From NCBI RefSeq assembly GCF_046530675.1, contig NZ_CP172558.1:2852001-2916000 (forward strand): 64,000 bases of DNA. The letters run 5' to 3'. This document shows, piece after piece, positions 16,787 through 25,499 of this stretch (positions within the stretch are counted from its first letter, which is position 1; each line of letters opens with the position of its first letter). Made by a program: the position numbers and the translations under genes. This DNA is from Chitinibacter sp046530675. GTDB taxonomy: Bacteria; Pseudomonadota; Gammaproteobacteria; Burkholderiales; Chitinibacteraceae. Under the pieces are notes generated by a model. That model was not told the DNA's origin and made no database searches. It saw only the letters and a list, made by a program, of their open reading frames with translations.

Positions 16787-18772
16787 ATGGCCTATCAAGT
16801 TCTCGCGCGCAAATGGCGCCCCAAAACGTTCGCCCAGCTCGTTGGGCAAGAGCATGTGATTAAAGCACTGGCAAATGCGTTTGCCAGCGAGCGTTTGCAT
16901 CATGCCTACCTATTGACCGGCACTCGCGGCGTGGGAAAAACCACTATCGCGCGCATTATGGCCAAGGCGCTCAATTGTGAAACAGGCATTACCGCCGAGC
17001 CGTGCGGTGTTTGCTCGGCATGTACGCAAATCGACGCCGGCCGCTTTGTCGACCTGCTCGAGATCGACGCGGCGTCCAACACCGGGATTGATAATATTCG
17101 CGAAGTCCTGGACAACGCGCAATATTCGCCCACCGCTGGCCGGTTCAAAGTGTACATCATCGACGAGGTGCACATGCTCTCGAAATCAGCATTCAATGCG
17201 ATGCTGAAAACACTGGAAGAGCCGCCGAGTCACGTTAAATTTATCCTCGCCACAACCGACCCGCAAAAAGTACCGATCACGGTACTGAGCCGTTGTCTGC
17301 AGTTTTCATTACGCCAAATGACGCCGCAACAAGTCACCGGCCATTTGCACAAAGTCCTGGAAGCTGAGCAAGTGCAGTACGAGCCATTGGCGCTCAATCT
17401 GCTCGGCCACGCGGCCAATGGCTCGATGCGCGACGCGCTATCGCTCCTAGATCAAGCCATTGCGCACGGTGCAGGTCAGGTGGAAGAAGCAGGCGTGCGC
17501 GCGATGCTTGGCGCGGTTGATCAGAGCTATTTATTCGATTTGCTCGACGCACTCGCCGCGCATGATGGCCCGCGCTTGTTACAAACGGCTGACGCGATTG
17601 CCTTGCGCGGCCTGTCGTACGAAGCGGCTCTGCATGAGCTGGCTAATGTCTTGCACCAAGTTGCGCTGACACAAGCCGTACCGAATGCGCTGGCCGATGA
17701 CCTGCCACAACTCGGCCAGATTGTCGCTGCCGCGCAGGCGCTCAGCCCGGAAGACACGCAGCTCTATTATCAGATCGCGCTGCATGGCCGTCGTGATTTG
17801 CCTTTGGCGCCCGATGAATACGCCGGCTTTACGATGACACTGCTGCGGATGCTGGCCTTTGCTCCAGCGAAGCCGGAGCAAATCACTGGAACTGTCACTC
17901 CGGCGAAGCCAGAACAAATCATTGAAGCTGTCACTCCGGCAAAACTGCCAATCACTGGAAATGCTTTACCGGGCAACCCGCAGCAAATCAGCAGCACTGC
18001 AGTGACGAATCCAGCACCAAGCAGTAGCGGCCCGGCACCAGCGCCACACAGCACAAGCGTTACCTCTGCTCCGGCCACAACAACTAACGTTGGAGCAAAC
18101 ACACCGGGAAAGACTGAACCGTTGGCCGCCAACCCCGAGCGGGCTGAATCAATCAGCGTAGTGCCACCATCGCCATCGGTAGCCACAGCATCAAACGCTG
18201 CTGCCGCACCGAGTAGACCCACAGCGCCTGCCTACGACGATATGGAGCCGCCACCGTGGCACAGCGAGGCGGCGGAGGCGATTTATCAGGCCAGCGAACC
18301 TGCGCCCCACTATGTTGCAGAGCCTATTCCAGCAGCACCAGTTCTTGAATCCGCGCCAAGCACACCACTAGTCAGTGAAAACAAATCCGCCGAACCATTT
18401 AACGGCGACTGGCGTGGCCTCGTGGTGCAGCTCAAGCTAGGAGCTGCAGGTATGCTGGCGCAGAACGCAGAACTAGTGGGCTACAGCGATATACACTTCG
18501 ATTTGCAAGTCGCCGAAGAGCATCGTGCAGTCGCCACACGTGATTATCAGGACAAATTACGCAGCGCCTTATCCGAATACTTTGGGCGCGACACCACGGT
18601 CAACGTCAATATCGGCACAATTGCTGGCGAGACGCCGGCGATTATGCTGGTACGCGAAAATGCCGCCCGACAAGAAGTCGCGGTGGCGGCGATTCAGAAC
18701 GATCCATTTATTCAAACCTTGGTACGCGATATGGGCGGCACTATCGACGCAGCGTCGATCAAGCCCTTGTAA
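16787..18772 (+). CDS. dnaX: DNA polymerase III subunits gamma and tau
   Basis: 661 residues. It has an AAA+ clamp-loader ATPase with Walker A GTRGVGKTT (about 43-51) and a zinc knuckle C-x8-C-x2-C-x2-C in CETGITAEPCGVCSAC. The Walker B motif IIDEVHML and SRC sensor region follow. Domain III is followed by a long Pro/Ala-rich linker (about 355-545) and a tau-type C-terminal domain. I saw no A-rich slippery site in the linker, so production of gamma by frameshifting is not evident. A TTAGAAT -10-like hexamer lies only about 8 bp before the ATG and no clear ribosome site is visible, so the leader may be very short. ybaB and recR follow. Confidence 0.97.
   Translation: MAYQVLARKWRPKTFAQLVGQEHVIKALANAFASERLHHAYLLTGTRGVGKTTIARIMAKALNCETGITAEPCGVCSACTQIDAGRFVDLLEIDAASNTGIDNIREVLDNAQYSPTAGRFKVYIIDEVHMLSKSAFNAMLKTLEEPPSHVKFILATTDPQKVPITVLSRCLQFSLRQMTPQQVTGHLHKVLEAEQVQYEPLALNLLGHAANGSMRDALSLLDQAIAHGAGQVEEAGVRAMLGAVDQSYLFDLLDALAAHDGPRLLQTADAIALRGLSYEAALHELANVLHQVALTQAVPNALADDLPQLGQIVAAAQALSPEDTQLYYQIALHGRRDLPLAPDEYAGFTMTLLRMLAFAPAKPEQITGTVTPAKPEQIIEAVTPAKLPITGNALPGNPQQISSTAVTNPAPSSSGPAPAPHSTSVTSAPATTTNVGANTPGKTEPLAANPERAESISVVPPSPSVATASNAAAAPSRPTAPAYDDMEPPPWHSEAAEAIYQASEPAPHYVAEPIPAAPVLESAPSTPLVSENKSAEPFNGDWRGLVVQLKLGAAGMLAQNAELVGYSDIHFDLQVAEEHRAVATRDYQDKLRSALSEYFGRDTTVNVNIGTIAGETPAIMLVRENAARQEVAVAAIQNDPFIQTLVRDMGGTIDAASIKPL
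17864..17959 (+). repeat. 36-bp tandem repeat in the dnaX linker
   Basis: Two full 12-codon units and one partial unit encode PAKPEQITGTVT, PAKPEQIIEAVT and PAKLPITG. They start at residue 360, just after the clamp-loader core. The repeat lengthens the flexible tau linker. Confidence 0.8.
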
Positions 18773-18805
18773 GCGGCCACTTATTTACTTTAAAGAGGAA
18801 GCACT

Positions 18806-19135
18806 ATGTTCAATAAAGGCGGTTTGGGCGGCTTGATGAAGCAAGCTCAGCAAATGCAAGAAAACATGAAAAAAGCCCAAGACGAGCTGGCCAATGTAGA
18901 AGTAGAAGGCCAATCGGGTGCTGGCATGGTGAAAATCACGATGACCTGCGCCAATGTGGTGAAACGCGTGGCGATTGACGACAGCCTGTTGTCGGACGAC
19001 AAAGATATGCTGGAAGACCTGATCGCGGCGGCATTTAATGACGCATTGCGCAAAGCCGAAAGCACGAGCCAAGAGAAAATGGGTGCACTGACAGCGGGTT
19101 TGCCGTTGCCACCGGGCATGAAGCTACCCTTCTAA
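18806..19135 (+). CDS. YbaB/EbfC family nucleoid-associated protein
   Basis: 109 residues, the usual length, beginning MFNKGGLGGLMKQAQQMQ and ending LPPGMKLPF as in the family. The start has a good ribosome site (AAAGAGGAAG). YbaB dimers bind DNA with low specificity. The order dnaX-ybaB-recR is conserved across proteobacteria and links it to replication and repair. Confidence 0.95.
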   Translation: MFNKGGLGGLMKQAQQMQENMKKAQDELANVEVEGQSGAGMVKITMTCANVVKRVAIDDSLLSDDKDMLEDLIAAAFNDALRKAESTSQEKMGALTAGLPLPPGMKLPF

Positions 19136-19148
19136 AATTTTGCTTAGC

Positions 19149-19267
19149 TGGCGGCTGCGCCTGCTCGGATTGCCGCCGTTCGCTACTCGCAATCCTCATG
19201 TACTTCAGTACATTCCGGTTGCTGCGTTGCGTGCGACGACAATCCGCTTTGGCTCGCTCACCCGCCA
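19149..19267. repeat. Large imperfect GTAC-centred palindrome between ybaB and recR
   Basis: The left arm from TGGCGG (19149) and the right arm to CCGCCA (19267) are partial inverted repeats of nearly 60 nt meeting at GTACTTCAGTAC. Shared blocks include GGATTG/CAATCC, GCAA/TTGC and ATGTACT/AGTACAT. It could form a long hairpin at the ybaB 3' end and separate its mRNA from recR. It resembles the other two GTAC repeats in the window in its central motif. Confidence 0.7.
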
Positions 19268-19293
19268 AACTCAAATTTGACCAATACTCTATA

Positions 19294-19342
19294 CGGTATC
19301 AACCTGTATATCAATTTGGCATTACCTTTCAAGGCAATACCC
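19294..19342. repeat. 49-bp element directly upstream of recR
   Basis: Begins CGGTATC (one change from GGGTAT) and ends AAGGCAATACCC, exactly 49 bp. It finishes two bases before the recR ATG, so it occupies the ribosome-binding region; no purine-rich Shine-Dalgarno remains except AAGG inside the element. Confidence 0.75.
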
Positions 19343-19344
19343 CC

Positions 19345-19941
19345 ATGAGCACGCCACGTTCGCTACATAATCTGATCGAAGCCTTGCGCGTCCTACCCGG
19401 CGTTGGCCCCAAATCAGCGACGCGGATGGCGTTTCATCTGGTACAACGCGATCAGGATGGCGCAGGCCGCTTGGCGCAGTCCTTGGTCGAAGCGCTCGGT
19501 ACACTCAAACATTGCCGCCACTGCAATACCTTCACCGAAGCCGATATGTGCGATATTTGCTCGGACGAGCAGCGCAATCACGCCCTGCTGTGCGTCGTCG
19601 AGATGCCGACCGATCTGATGTCGATCGAACACACCCGCAGTTTTGAAGGGCTGTATTTTGTACTAATGGGTCGCCTCTCGCCCCTCGATGGCATTGGCCC
19701 GAAAGACATCGCCCTCAATCAGTTACTCCAGCGCGCCAGCGACGGGATTGTCGAAGAAGTTGTCCTGGCGACCAATTTCACCACCGAAGGCGAAGCCACC
19801 GCACATTATCTGGCCGAAATGCTGCGTGCACGTGGGCTAAGGGTCAGCCGTATTGCCCGCGGCCTGCCCGTTGGAGGCGAACTGGAACACGTCGATCCGG
19901 GCACACTGGCGCAGGCGCTGATTGAGCGCAGAGGCTTATAA
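19345..19941 (+). CDS. recR: Recombination protein RecR
   Basis: 198 residues from ATG 19345, matching the family length. N-terminal helix-hairpin-helix LRVLPGVGPKSATRMAFHL, C4 zinc finger CRHCNTFTEADMCDIC, Toprim motif CVVEMPTDLMSIE, and C-terminal ARGLPVGGELEHVDPGTL. With RecO and RecF it loads RecA at gaps. The 49-bp element just before the start may act on its translation. Confidence 0.97.
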   Translation: MSTPRSLHNLIEALRVLPGVGPKSATRMAFHLVQRDQDGAGRLAQSLVEALGTLKHCRHCNTFTEADMCDICSDEQRNHALLCVVEMPTDLMSIEHTRSFEGLYFVLMGRLSPLDGIGPKDIALNQLLQRASDGIVEEVVLATNFTTEGEATAHYLAEMLRARGLRVSRIARGLPVGGELEHVDPGTLAQALIERRGL

Positions 19942-20098
19942 ATCCCACTGTTCACGACCAAATTCCAGCAGCTTCCTCGCACAGAATGACGCACAGCAAA
20001 ACCGTTAGTCAGCTCGTGATGCGCAGAATTGAAGACTCCGTTAGGATGTGCCGATTAATAAGTATTATCTTATAAATCAAAGACTAATAGAGGATTTC

Positions 20099-21703
20099 AT
20101 GCTGCTGCGCCTGTTCACCTCCCTCATCATTTTGCCTCATTTAGTTTTTGCCGCCCCCTGCTTGCCATTTGAAAATGCCCCGATTCGCGGCGAGTTGAAA
20201 TCCGGTGAAAAAGCGTGTTTTATCCTCAATGCATCAGCCAATGAGCTGTTAAGCCTCAAGCTTGACAGCAGCAATCCGCAAATATCATTGACAGTACAAA
20301 CGCCACAGGGCGAAGAAATCACTCAGGCACAAACTGGTGGTCATCAGAAACTGTGGAAGTCGCAACGTTTCTTGACCAAAACACAGGGTATGTATCGCTT
20401 GACGGTGCAGACGCTGGATCAAAGCCCCAGCCAGTTTCAACTTGGCACACCAGAACGATTGACTGCAGCACAGTATTATTCCGAGCTGGACAAATTTGAC
20501 CTGTGGCTCAAAAACAATGCCATTGCATTAAACGATAAAACTGCATTCGAACAACTTGACCCACATCTGGCCAATGCACGGCTGATCGGAATCGGCGAAG
20601 CCAGCCATGGCAACCGTGAATTTTGGGATACCCGTACCGATATCGTGTTGCACCTGGCGAGACAGCAAAAAATGCGCGTCGTCGCACTGGAAATTTCGCC
20701 CTATATTGGGCGCCGCATGGACAGTTTTGTCCGCAATCTGGATCAGACTACGCAAAAACAGATCGTTAGCGAAATAGGTAACCCAATGTTTTCGACCGAA
20801 GGCATGTGGGACTTTTTGCAAGCGCTACGCACATATAACAACCAGCAAAACCCGGAACAGCAGATCAGAATTGTGGGGGTTGATATTCACCCTGGACGCG
20901 ATGAAGATCATTTTTTGCAACAATTTTTGCAGAAAGTCGCGCCAGAAATCGCCAATCTTGGCAATGAACTGATGTCAGATCAAACCGCAAAAGCCATTTT
21001 GCATAAAACAGCTAATGAGCGCAGGGCTGAACTTAACCATGTCGGAACCACCCTCGAGCAGCAATTCATTGTGCATCAGCAGCAATGGATTGCTGTCAGC
21101 TCCAGCCATGAATACGCACAGGCATTGATTGCACTTCATGCCCGGATTGGAGCACTTAACACCCTGCATCTGCCCTGGCAACAAAGTATGCCAAGCCGGG
21201 ATCGCTATATGCATCGCAATATTATGACGCTGCTCCAAGCCGAAACGGCTGCGCATCCGGTTACTTTCCTCGCCCATGACATGCATATTTCTGCATCGAC
21301 CGATTTTTATGCTGGCCGTTTTGTCGGTTCATTACTGAAAGAATCGCTGGGCAATGCCTACATCGCAATTGGTACGGCCTTTGATCAAGGCTCTGTGCTA
21401 GCACTGAAGATCGGAACCAACAGACCGCAAGTCTTCAATATGGGACCTTCAATGCCTCAATCGCTGGGACATTATTTAAGCCGCTCTGCAAGCAGCTATT
21501 ATGCAATCCCGATGACAGCAGCGACCCAAGGTGCGGCACCGCTGCTGAATTCGCCACTCAAAATGCGGATCATCCCGCTCGATAGCGGGGAACAAATTGC
21601 CGACTTGCAATATGAGACCATCGTACCCGCAAGGGATTTTGATGTGCTGATTTTCAAAAAACAGGTTTCTGCGGACTTGTCTTTGACCTCACCCAAAATT
21701 TGA
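20099..21703 (+). CDS. Erythromycin-esterase-like family protein, exported
   Basis: 534 residues from ATG 20099, preceded by AGAGGA. The N-terminus is a signal peptide (LLRLFTSLIILPHLVFAAPC). Residues up to about 120 form a beta-rich region resembling a pre-peptidase or Ig-like domain. The erythromycin esterase family domain follows, with IGIGEASHGNREFWDTR, VVALEISPYIGRRMD, and later VTFLAHDMHISASTDFYAGRFVGSLL. Relatives include Ere macrolide esterases and many uncharacterised succinoglycan or polyketide hydrolases. The substrate is unknown, and export makes it different from the cytoplasmic resistance enzymes. A strong terminator follows. Confidence 0.8.
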   Translation: MLLRLFTSLIILPHLVFAAPCLPFENAPIRGELKSGEKACFILNASANELLSLKLDSSNPQISLTVQTPQGEEITQAQTGGHQKLWKSQRFLTKTQGMYRLTVQTLDQSPSQFQLGTPERLTAAQYYSELDKFDLWLKNNAIALNDKTAFEQLDPHLANARLIGIGEASHGNREFWDTRTDIVLHLARQQKMRVVALEISPYIGRRMDSFVRNLDQTTQKQIVSEIGNPMFSTEGMWDFLQALRTYNNQQNPEQQIRIVGVDIHPGRDEDHFLQQFLQKVAPEIANLGNELMSDQTAKAILHKTANERRAELNHVGTTLEQQFIVHQQQWIAVSSSHEYAQALIALHARIGALNTLHLPWQQSMPSRDRYMHRNIMTLLQAETAAHPVTFLAHDMHISASTDFYAGRFVGSLLKESLGNAYIAIGTAFDQGSVLALKIGTNRPQVFNMGPSMPQSLGHYLSRSASSYYAIPMTAATQGAAPLLNSPLKMRIIPLDSGEQIADLQYETIVPARDFDVLIFKKQVSADLSLTSPKI

Positions 21704-21710
21704 AACAATA

Positions 21711-21747
21711 AAATAACCCGGCAGAAACACGCTATGCCGGGTTATTT
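21711..21747. terminator. Terminator after the esterase-like gene
   Basis: AAATAACCCGGCA and TGCCGGGTTATTT form a 13-bp stem around an 11-nt loop. It works on either strand and also closes the convergent small secreted protein gene. Confidence 0.88.
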
Positions 21748-21781
21748 GCTTGGAACAGAATACAAAATTGCAGATAGAAAC

Positions 21782-22093
21782 TCAGTGCAAATTTTGTTCG
21801 TGATTCAGATTTTGCCCTGGGTTCAAAGTTTGCCAATTCTGAAGTGGCACATTCCGATTAACACGATCACGTGGGTAAATTTCTGCTGGATATGTTTGCA
21901 TGGTTCCTGTCAGGCCAAAACCTTGCGGCATCAGTGAACCTTCTTTGCGCATACAATTGGTACTGTCGATATAAGACTGCGCAGGAGATCCCTGGCAAAA
22001 CTCGAATGGGCCACTATTAGTATCTGCCAGAGCAGTTTGGCTGAGCAGCACAACAAACGGTAAACATACCAGCCTTTTTGATAGTTGTTTCAT
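21782..22093 (-). CDS. Small secreted protein of unknown function
   Basis: 103 residues from ATG 22093, which has an AGAGGTGA ribosome site 6-13 bases upstream. Residues 1-24 form a signal peptide (LSKRLVCLPFVVLLSQTALA). The mature part is about 80 residues and polar, with two cysteines, rich in Asn, Gln and Pro, and ends NLNHEQNLH. I recognise no family. The export signal and ribosome site argue that it is real. It stands alone, convergent with the esterase-like gene. Confidence 0.6.
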   Translation of the reverse strand: MKQLSKRLVCLPFVVLLSQTALADTNSGPFEFCQGSPAQSYIDSTNCMRKEGSLMPQGFGLTGTMQTYPAEIYPRDRVNRNVPLQNWQTLNPGQNLNHEQNLH

Positions 22094-22393
22094 GACAATC
22101 ACCTCTTTTCATAAAGCCCCTACGAGCCATATTTACGATCAGATATCATTTGCAGAACCCTATACAAGGATCCTACACAAGGTAGCGTATGCTTTTTCGC
22201 ATCACCCAGGTCAAAAACCATCACAGATTCTTGACAAACGGGGAATTATAATCATCAATCGCCTAGTAAACGATGATAAGCCTAGCGCACCATTTATTAC
22301 ATCCGATTGTCAGCCCAGACTCAGAATATCACTTGACAACACTACCCCTAGCTGGCCGGCCATTAAGCACTACCTGCCAGAAAGCAGAACTTT

Positions 22394-23995
22394 CTAACAA
22401 TCCTCAAGCTGCTCTAGCAACCGTGCAACATCAACCTGATCGAGCTGGTGAGCATTCAAGTAGCGCTGGGCATAGTCTAGCCAGACCCCTTCGCGCAGAA
22501 AAATTTTAAGCAATTCTTTGTCGACGTGTTGCTCGCATGCCATCCGGGTCAGGATTTGCAAAGCGTTCGATAACTTCATCCCCTCTTTATAAGGTCTATC
22601 CTTGGCCGTCAGGGCTTCAAACACGTCGGCAATTCCCATAATCCGTGCCTGAACACTCATCTGTTCACGCTTTAAACCACGCGGATAGCCTTTGCCATCC
22701 ATGCGTTCATGATGCCCGCCCGCGTATTCCGGCACATTTTTCAAATGATTCGGCCAAGGCAAGGCTTCAAGCATCTGGATGGTGATATCGATGTGCCGGT
22801 TGATAATTTCACGTTCACCACGATTGAGCGTTCCTTTGCGAATCGACAGATTATCGCGCTCTTCATCGCTGAGAAACGACACCGGCGCAGCTGGCGAGAA
22901 CATGGTTTGTCCTGGATGCCAGCGACGTATTGCAATATTGGCAATGCGCTCAACATCGTCATCGCTCATGCTTTCGCCACCGCGATTGGCTTGCCGCAAA
23001 AAGTCACGGTCACTAATGAGTTGTTCACACCCGGCTCGATACTCTGCTTCGCTAATCTGCCCTCGCAACAAACTGATTTCCAGATCGCGCAACAAAACTT
23101 CAAACCGGGTGTCGATCAACGCAATCCGGTCAAAAATAGTCTGCAGCTTGGTCGCCTTGTCGACCACGTGTACTGGCGTAGTGATTTTGCCGCAATCGTG
23201 CAATAAGCCTGCGATTTTCAGCTCGTAGCGATCACGTTCGCTCATTTTAAAACCTGCCAGCTCACCCTCCTCACAGCGGCTGACTGCCTCTGCCAGCATC
23301 ATCGTCAGCTCAGGTACGCGCTGGCAGTGTCCGCCGGTATAAGGCGATTTATCGTCAATCGCCAGATTGATTAGCTTGATAAAGCCTTCGAACAATTCCT
23401 GCAAGGCCATAATCAAACGACGATTGGTCAATGCAATCGCGGCTTGCGAGGCCAGTGATTCAACCAAGTGCTGATCGCTCAAAGTAAAAGCTTCGATTTC
23501 ATTCTGAGCATTAAGCGCATTGATCAATTGCAATACGCCAATGATATTGCCTTCATGATCACGCATCGGGACGGATAAAAACGATTTGGAGTAATAGCCA
23601 AAATGCTGATCAAAACGCTGCGTGCCGGTGAAGTCATATTCATCTTCGTCCGAATAGGCATCCGGAATATTGATGGTGCGAGCTTCATTAACCGCACAGG
23701 CAACCACATTGGTCAGATTGGGTTGACCGTCAGCCAGAATCAGCGGAACAGGTGGCAAATGTATGGGAACGCCGCTGCTCCCTCCTTGCGCCAGGCCCAG
23801 GCGGGTATTGAGCAGGATTTCAAAATGCAGGCATCCGTCCTTGATCAGATACAAAGTACCGGCATCAGCACGCACCAGATCAATCGTGGCCAGCAAAATA
23901 CTTTCAACCAGATGCTCGACTTGCGTTTCACCCGACAGAGCTACCCCAATGGCATTCAGTTTATTGAGCTTTAAGTTAAATTCTTGCTCGTTCAT
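22394..23995 (-). CDS. GAF and HD-GYP domain cyclic-di-GMP phosphodiesterase
   Basis: 533 residues from ATG 23995 (MNEQEFNLKLNKL). A GAF domain spans about 15-190, with the conserved SFLSVPMRDHEGNIIGVLQLINA. An HD-GYP domain runs from about 210, with HDCGK and HHERMDGKGYPRGL. An insertion of about 110 residues separates the HD and GYP motifs and contains many charged residues. The catalytic motifs are intact, so it should hydrolyse c-di-GMP under control of a GAF ligand. It is the last gene of a leftward signalling cluster (PP2C-FHA-PDE-HD-GYP). The window also encodes a diguanylate cyclase at 39 kb. Confidence 0.92.
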   Translation of the reverse strand: MNEQEFNLKLNKLNAIGVALSGETQVEHLVESILLATIDLVRADAGTLYLIKDGCLHFEILLNTRLGLAQGGSSGVPIHLPPVPLILADGQPNLTNVVACAVNEARTINIPDAYSDEDEYDFTGTQRFDQHFGYYSKSFLSVPMRDHEGNIIGVLQLINALNAQNEIEAFTLSDQHLVESLASQAAIALTNRRLIMALQELFEGFIKLINLAIDDKSPYTGGHCQRVPELTMMLAEAVSRCEEGELAGFKMSERDRYELKIAGLLHDCGKITTPVHVVDKATKLQTIFDRIALIDTRFEVLLRDLEISLLRGQISEAEYRAGCEQLISDRDFLRQANRGGESMSDDDVERIANIAIRRWHPGQTMFSPAAPVSFLSDEERDNLSIRKGTLNRGEREIINRHIDITIQMLEALPWPNHLKNVPEYAGGHHERMDGKGYPRGLKREQMSVQARIMGIADVFEALTAKDRPYKEGMKLSNALQILTRMACEQHVDKELLKIFLREGVWLDYAQRYLNAHQLDQVDVARLLEQLEDC

Positions 23996-24008
23996 GATAC
24001 CCACCCAG

Positions 24009-24057
24009 GGTTATTCAATACAGACATTGCACCATAATAACAAGCGGGATATACCCC
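24009..24057. repeat. 49-bp element between the PDE and HD-GYP genes
   Basis: On the minus strand it begins GGGTATATCCCG and ends GAATAACCC, exactly 49 bp. It begins one base after the phosphodiesterase stop codon (24059-24061) and ends 13 bases before the HD-GYP start, filling the gap between the two genes. Confidence 0.75.
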
Positions 24058-24058
24058 G

Positions 24059-24829
24059 TTAAAACTCAATCATCTCGCCTTGTAATAGACGACGAATCGG
24101 GTGTAATTGATCCAGTTGCAAGACTTCCCGGATGGTCAACTCGCTATCAGCAGGCTTGAGGTGGGTAATCAGAATTTGTGCACTGCCATGCCAGTGGGCG
24201 AGTTGCTCGGCCAATGTGCTGGGACATAAATGCTTGGCAGCATCGGCAATTGCATGTTCTTTATCAGCAAATGCCGTTTCGATGATCAGTGCTTTGAGGT
24301 TTTTAACCCGATTGACCGCTTGCCAGAACTCAGCTCCACCTGTGGTATCACCACTAAAAACTACGGCGCCCTGAGCGGACTCCAGCAAAAAGGCGACTGC
24401 CGGCACGGTATGAATAGCCGGAATCGGCGTGATGGTGACATCAGCAATTGTTTTGGCTTCACCGAGCTCATGAGGAACAAAAATCAGGCATGGCTGCTGC
24501 GCATTGGGGATCACGGAAAAATCGGGCCAGATGAGCCAGTTAAAAATATGTTTGCGCAGCACCTCGATGGTCTGCGCAGTCGCATGGACATAAACCGCTT
24601 TATTGCGCGAACCGATGACGGTATCGAGCAATAGCGGCAAACAGGCAATGTGATCAAGATGCGAATGAGTCAAAAAGACATGGTCGATTTGCAGTAATTC
24701 TTCATGCAGCAAATCGCCAACGCCCGTACCTGCGTCAAGCAGGATGTGCTGATTCAACAGAAATGACGTCGTTCGGTTTTCACCACCGATCCCGCCACTA
24801 CAACCCAGTACGCGCAATTGACAGGTCAT
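24059..24829 (-). CDS. Metallo-beta-lactamase-fold phosphodiesterase (class II cyclic nucleotide PDE-like)
   Basis: 256 residues. The zinc motif HSHLDHIACLP, VFSGDTTGG, and ITHLKP follow the order of the beta-lactamase fold. The extended THSHLDHIxxLP pattern recalls class II cAMP phosphodiesterases and ribonuclease Z relatives. Cyclic nucleotide hydrolysis is the best guess, supported by the signalling neighbours, but an RNase Z-like or other ester substrate remains possible. It lies 3 bp downstream of the FHA gene. Confidence 0.75.
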   Translation of the reverse strand: MTCQLRVLGCSGGIGGENRTTSFLLNQHILLDAGTGVGDLLHEELLQIDHVFLTHSHLDHIACLPLLLDTVIGSRNKAVYVHATAQTIEVLRKHIFNWLIWPDFSVIPNAQQPCLIFVPHELGEAKTIADVTITPIPAIHTVPAVAFLLESAQGAVVFSGDTTGGAEFWQAVNRVKNLKALIIETAFADKEHAIADAAKHLCPSTLAEQLAHWHGSAQILITHLKPADSELTIREVLQLDQLHPIRRLLQGEMIEF

Positions 24830-24832
24830 GGA

Positions 24833-25483
24833 TTACCTAAAGAAAAATGCCATTCGAATCCCCATCACTTCGATCAGGTCTTCTTCCAGCAGCAACTGGG
24901 GTTGATCAGAGATTTCGCGTGAATTAACCAGCGGCCGTTGTTCACCCTCAAGATGGGAAATGTAATACCCATTTTCCCGCTTCATAAAAACGACCACATT
25001 CGAACCCGCTTTACCCAGTGAAGTCAGTGGTTTATTCAGAATCAATTCGCGCCCGGCATTACTGCCTGTCAGAACACGTACCACCGCGACAGGACCTTGC
25101 GTGAGCGCGCTTGCCTGAGCAGGCTTAAGCTCAGCCGAAATCGGGCTTGTTTCATCTATATTATTTTCAAATTCGGCCTGCTTTGCCGCAGCGACCGAGT
25201 CACGCCAGAAGGTGATCTGGAGTTTGCCAATACTGAGTTCATCGCCGCTTTTGAGCGCATGCCGGGTAATTTTTTCACCATTAACCCGAGTACCGTTGGT
25301 ACTTTTCATATCTTCGACAAAATAAATCGAGCCAACAACTTCAATAATGGCATGTAAACCGGATACCGACAGATGATCCACCTGGATATCATTATTCGCT
25401 CTGCGCCCTATCGAGGTGCGCGGCTGGGTTAATTGCACTTCCCTGAGCGCTTGGCCATCCAGGCTAAGAAATAATTTTGCCAT
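24833..25483 (-). CDS. FHA domain protein
   Basis: 216 residues. A canonical FHA domain occupies about 20-90: TSIGRRANNDIQVDHLSVSGLHAIIE and DMKSTNGTRVNGEKI. The C-terminal half (about 128-216: VVRVLTGSNAGRELILNKPLTSLGKAGSNV) looks like a second, degenerate FHA fold lacking the SxxH and TNG motifs. It binds phosphothreonine peptides. It sits between a PP2C phosphatase gene (16 bp) and a phosphodiesterase gene (3 bp). No Ser/Thr kinase gene is adjacent. Confidence 0.9.
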   Translation of the reverse strand: MAKLFLSLDGQALREVQLTQPRTSIGRRANNDIQVDHLSVSGLHAIIEVVGSIYFVEDMKSTNGTRVNGEKITRHALKSGDELSIGKLQITFWRDSVAAAKQAEFENNIDETSPISAELKPAQASALTQGPVAVVRVLTGSNAGRELILNKPLTSLGKAGSNVVVFMKRENGYYISHLEGEQRPLVNSREISDQPQLLLEEDLIEVMGIRMAFFFR

Positions 25484-25499
25484 TAGCTAAGCCACTCCA

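Noticed and set aside
17850..18400. Programmed frameshift in dnaX to make gamma
   Set aside because: I saw no A-AAA-AAG-type slippery heptamer in the linker region.
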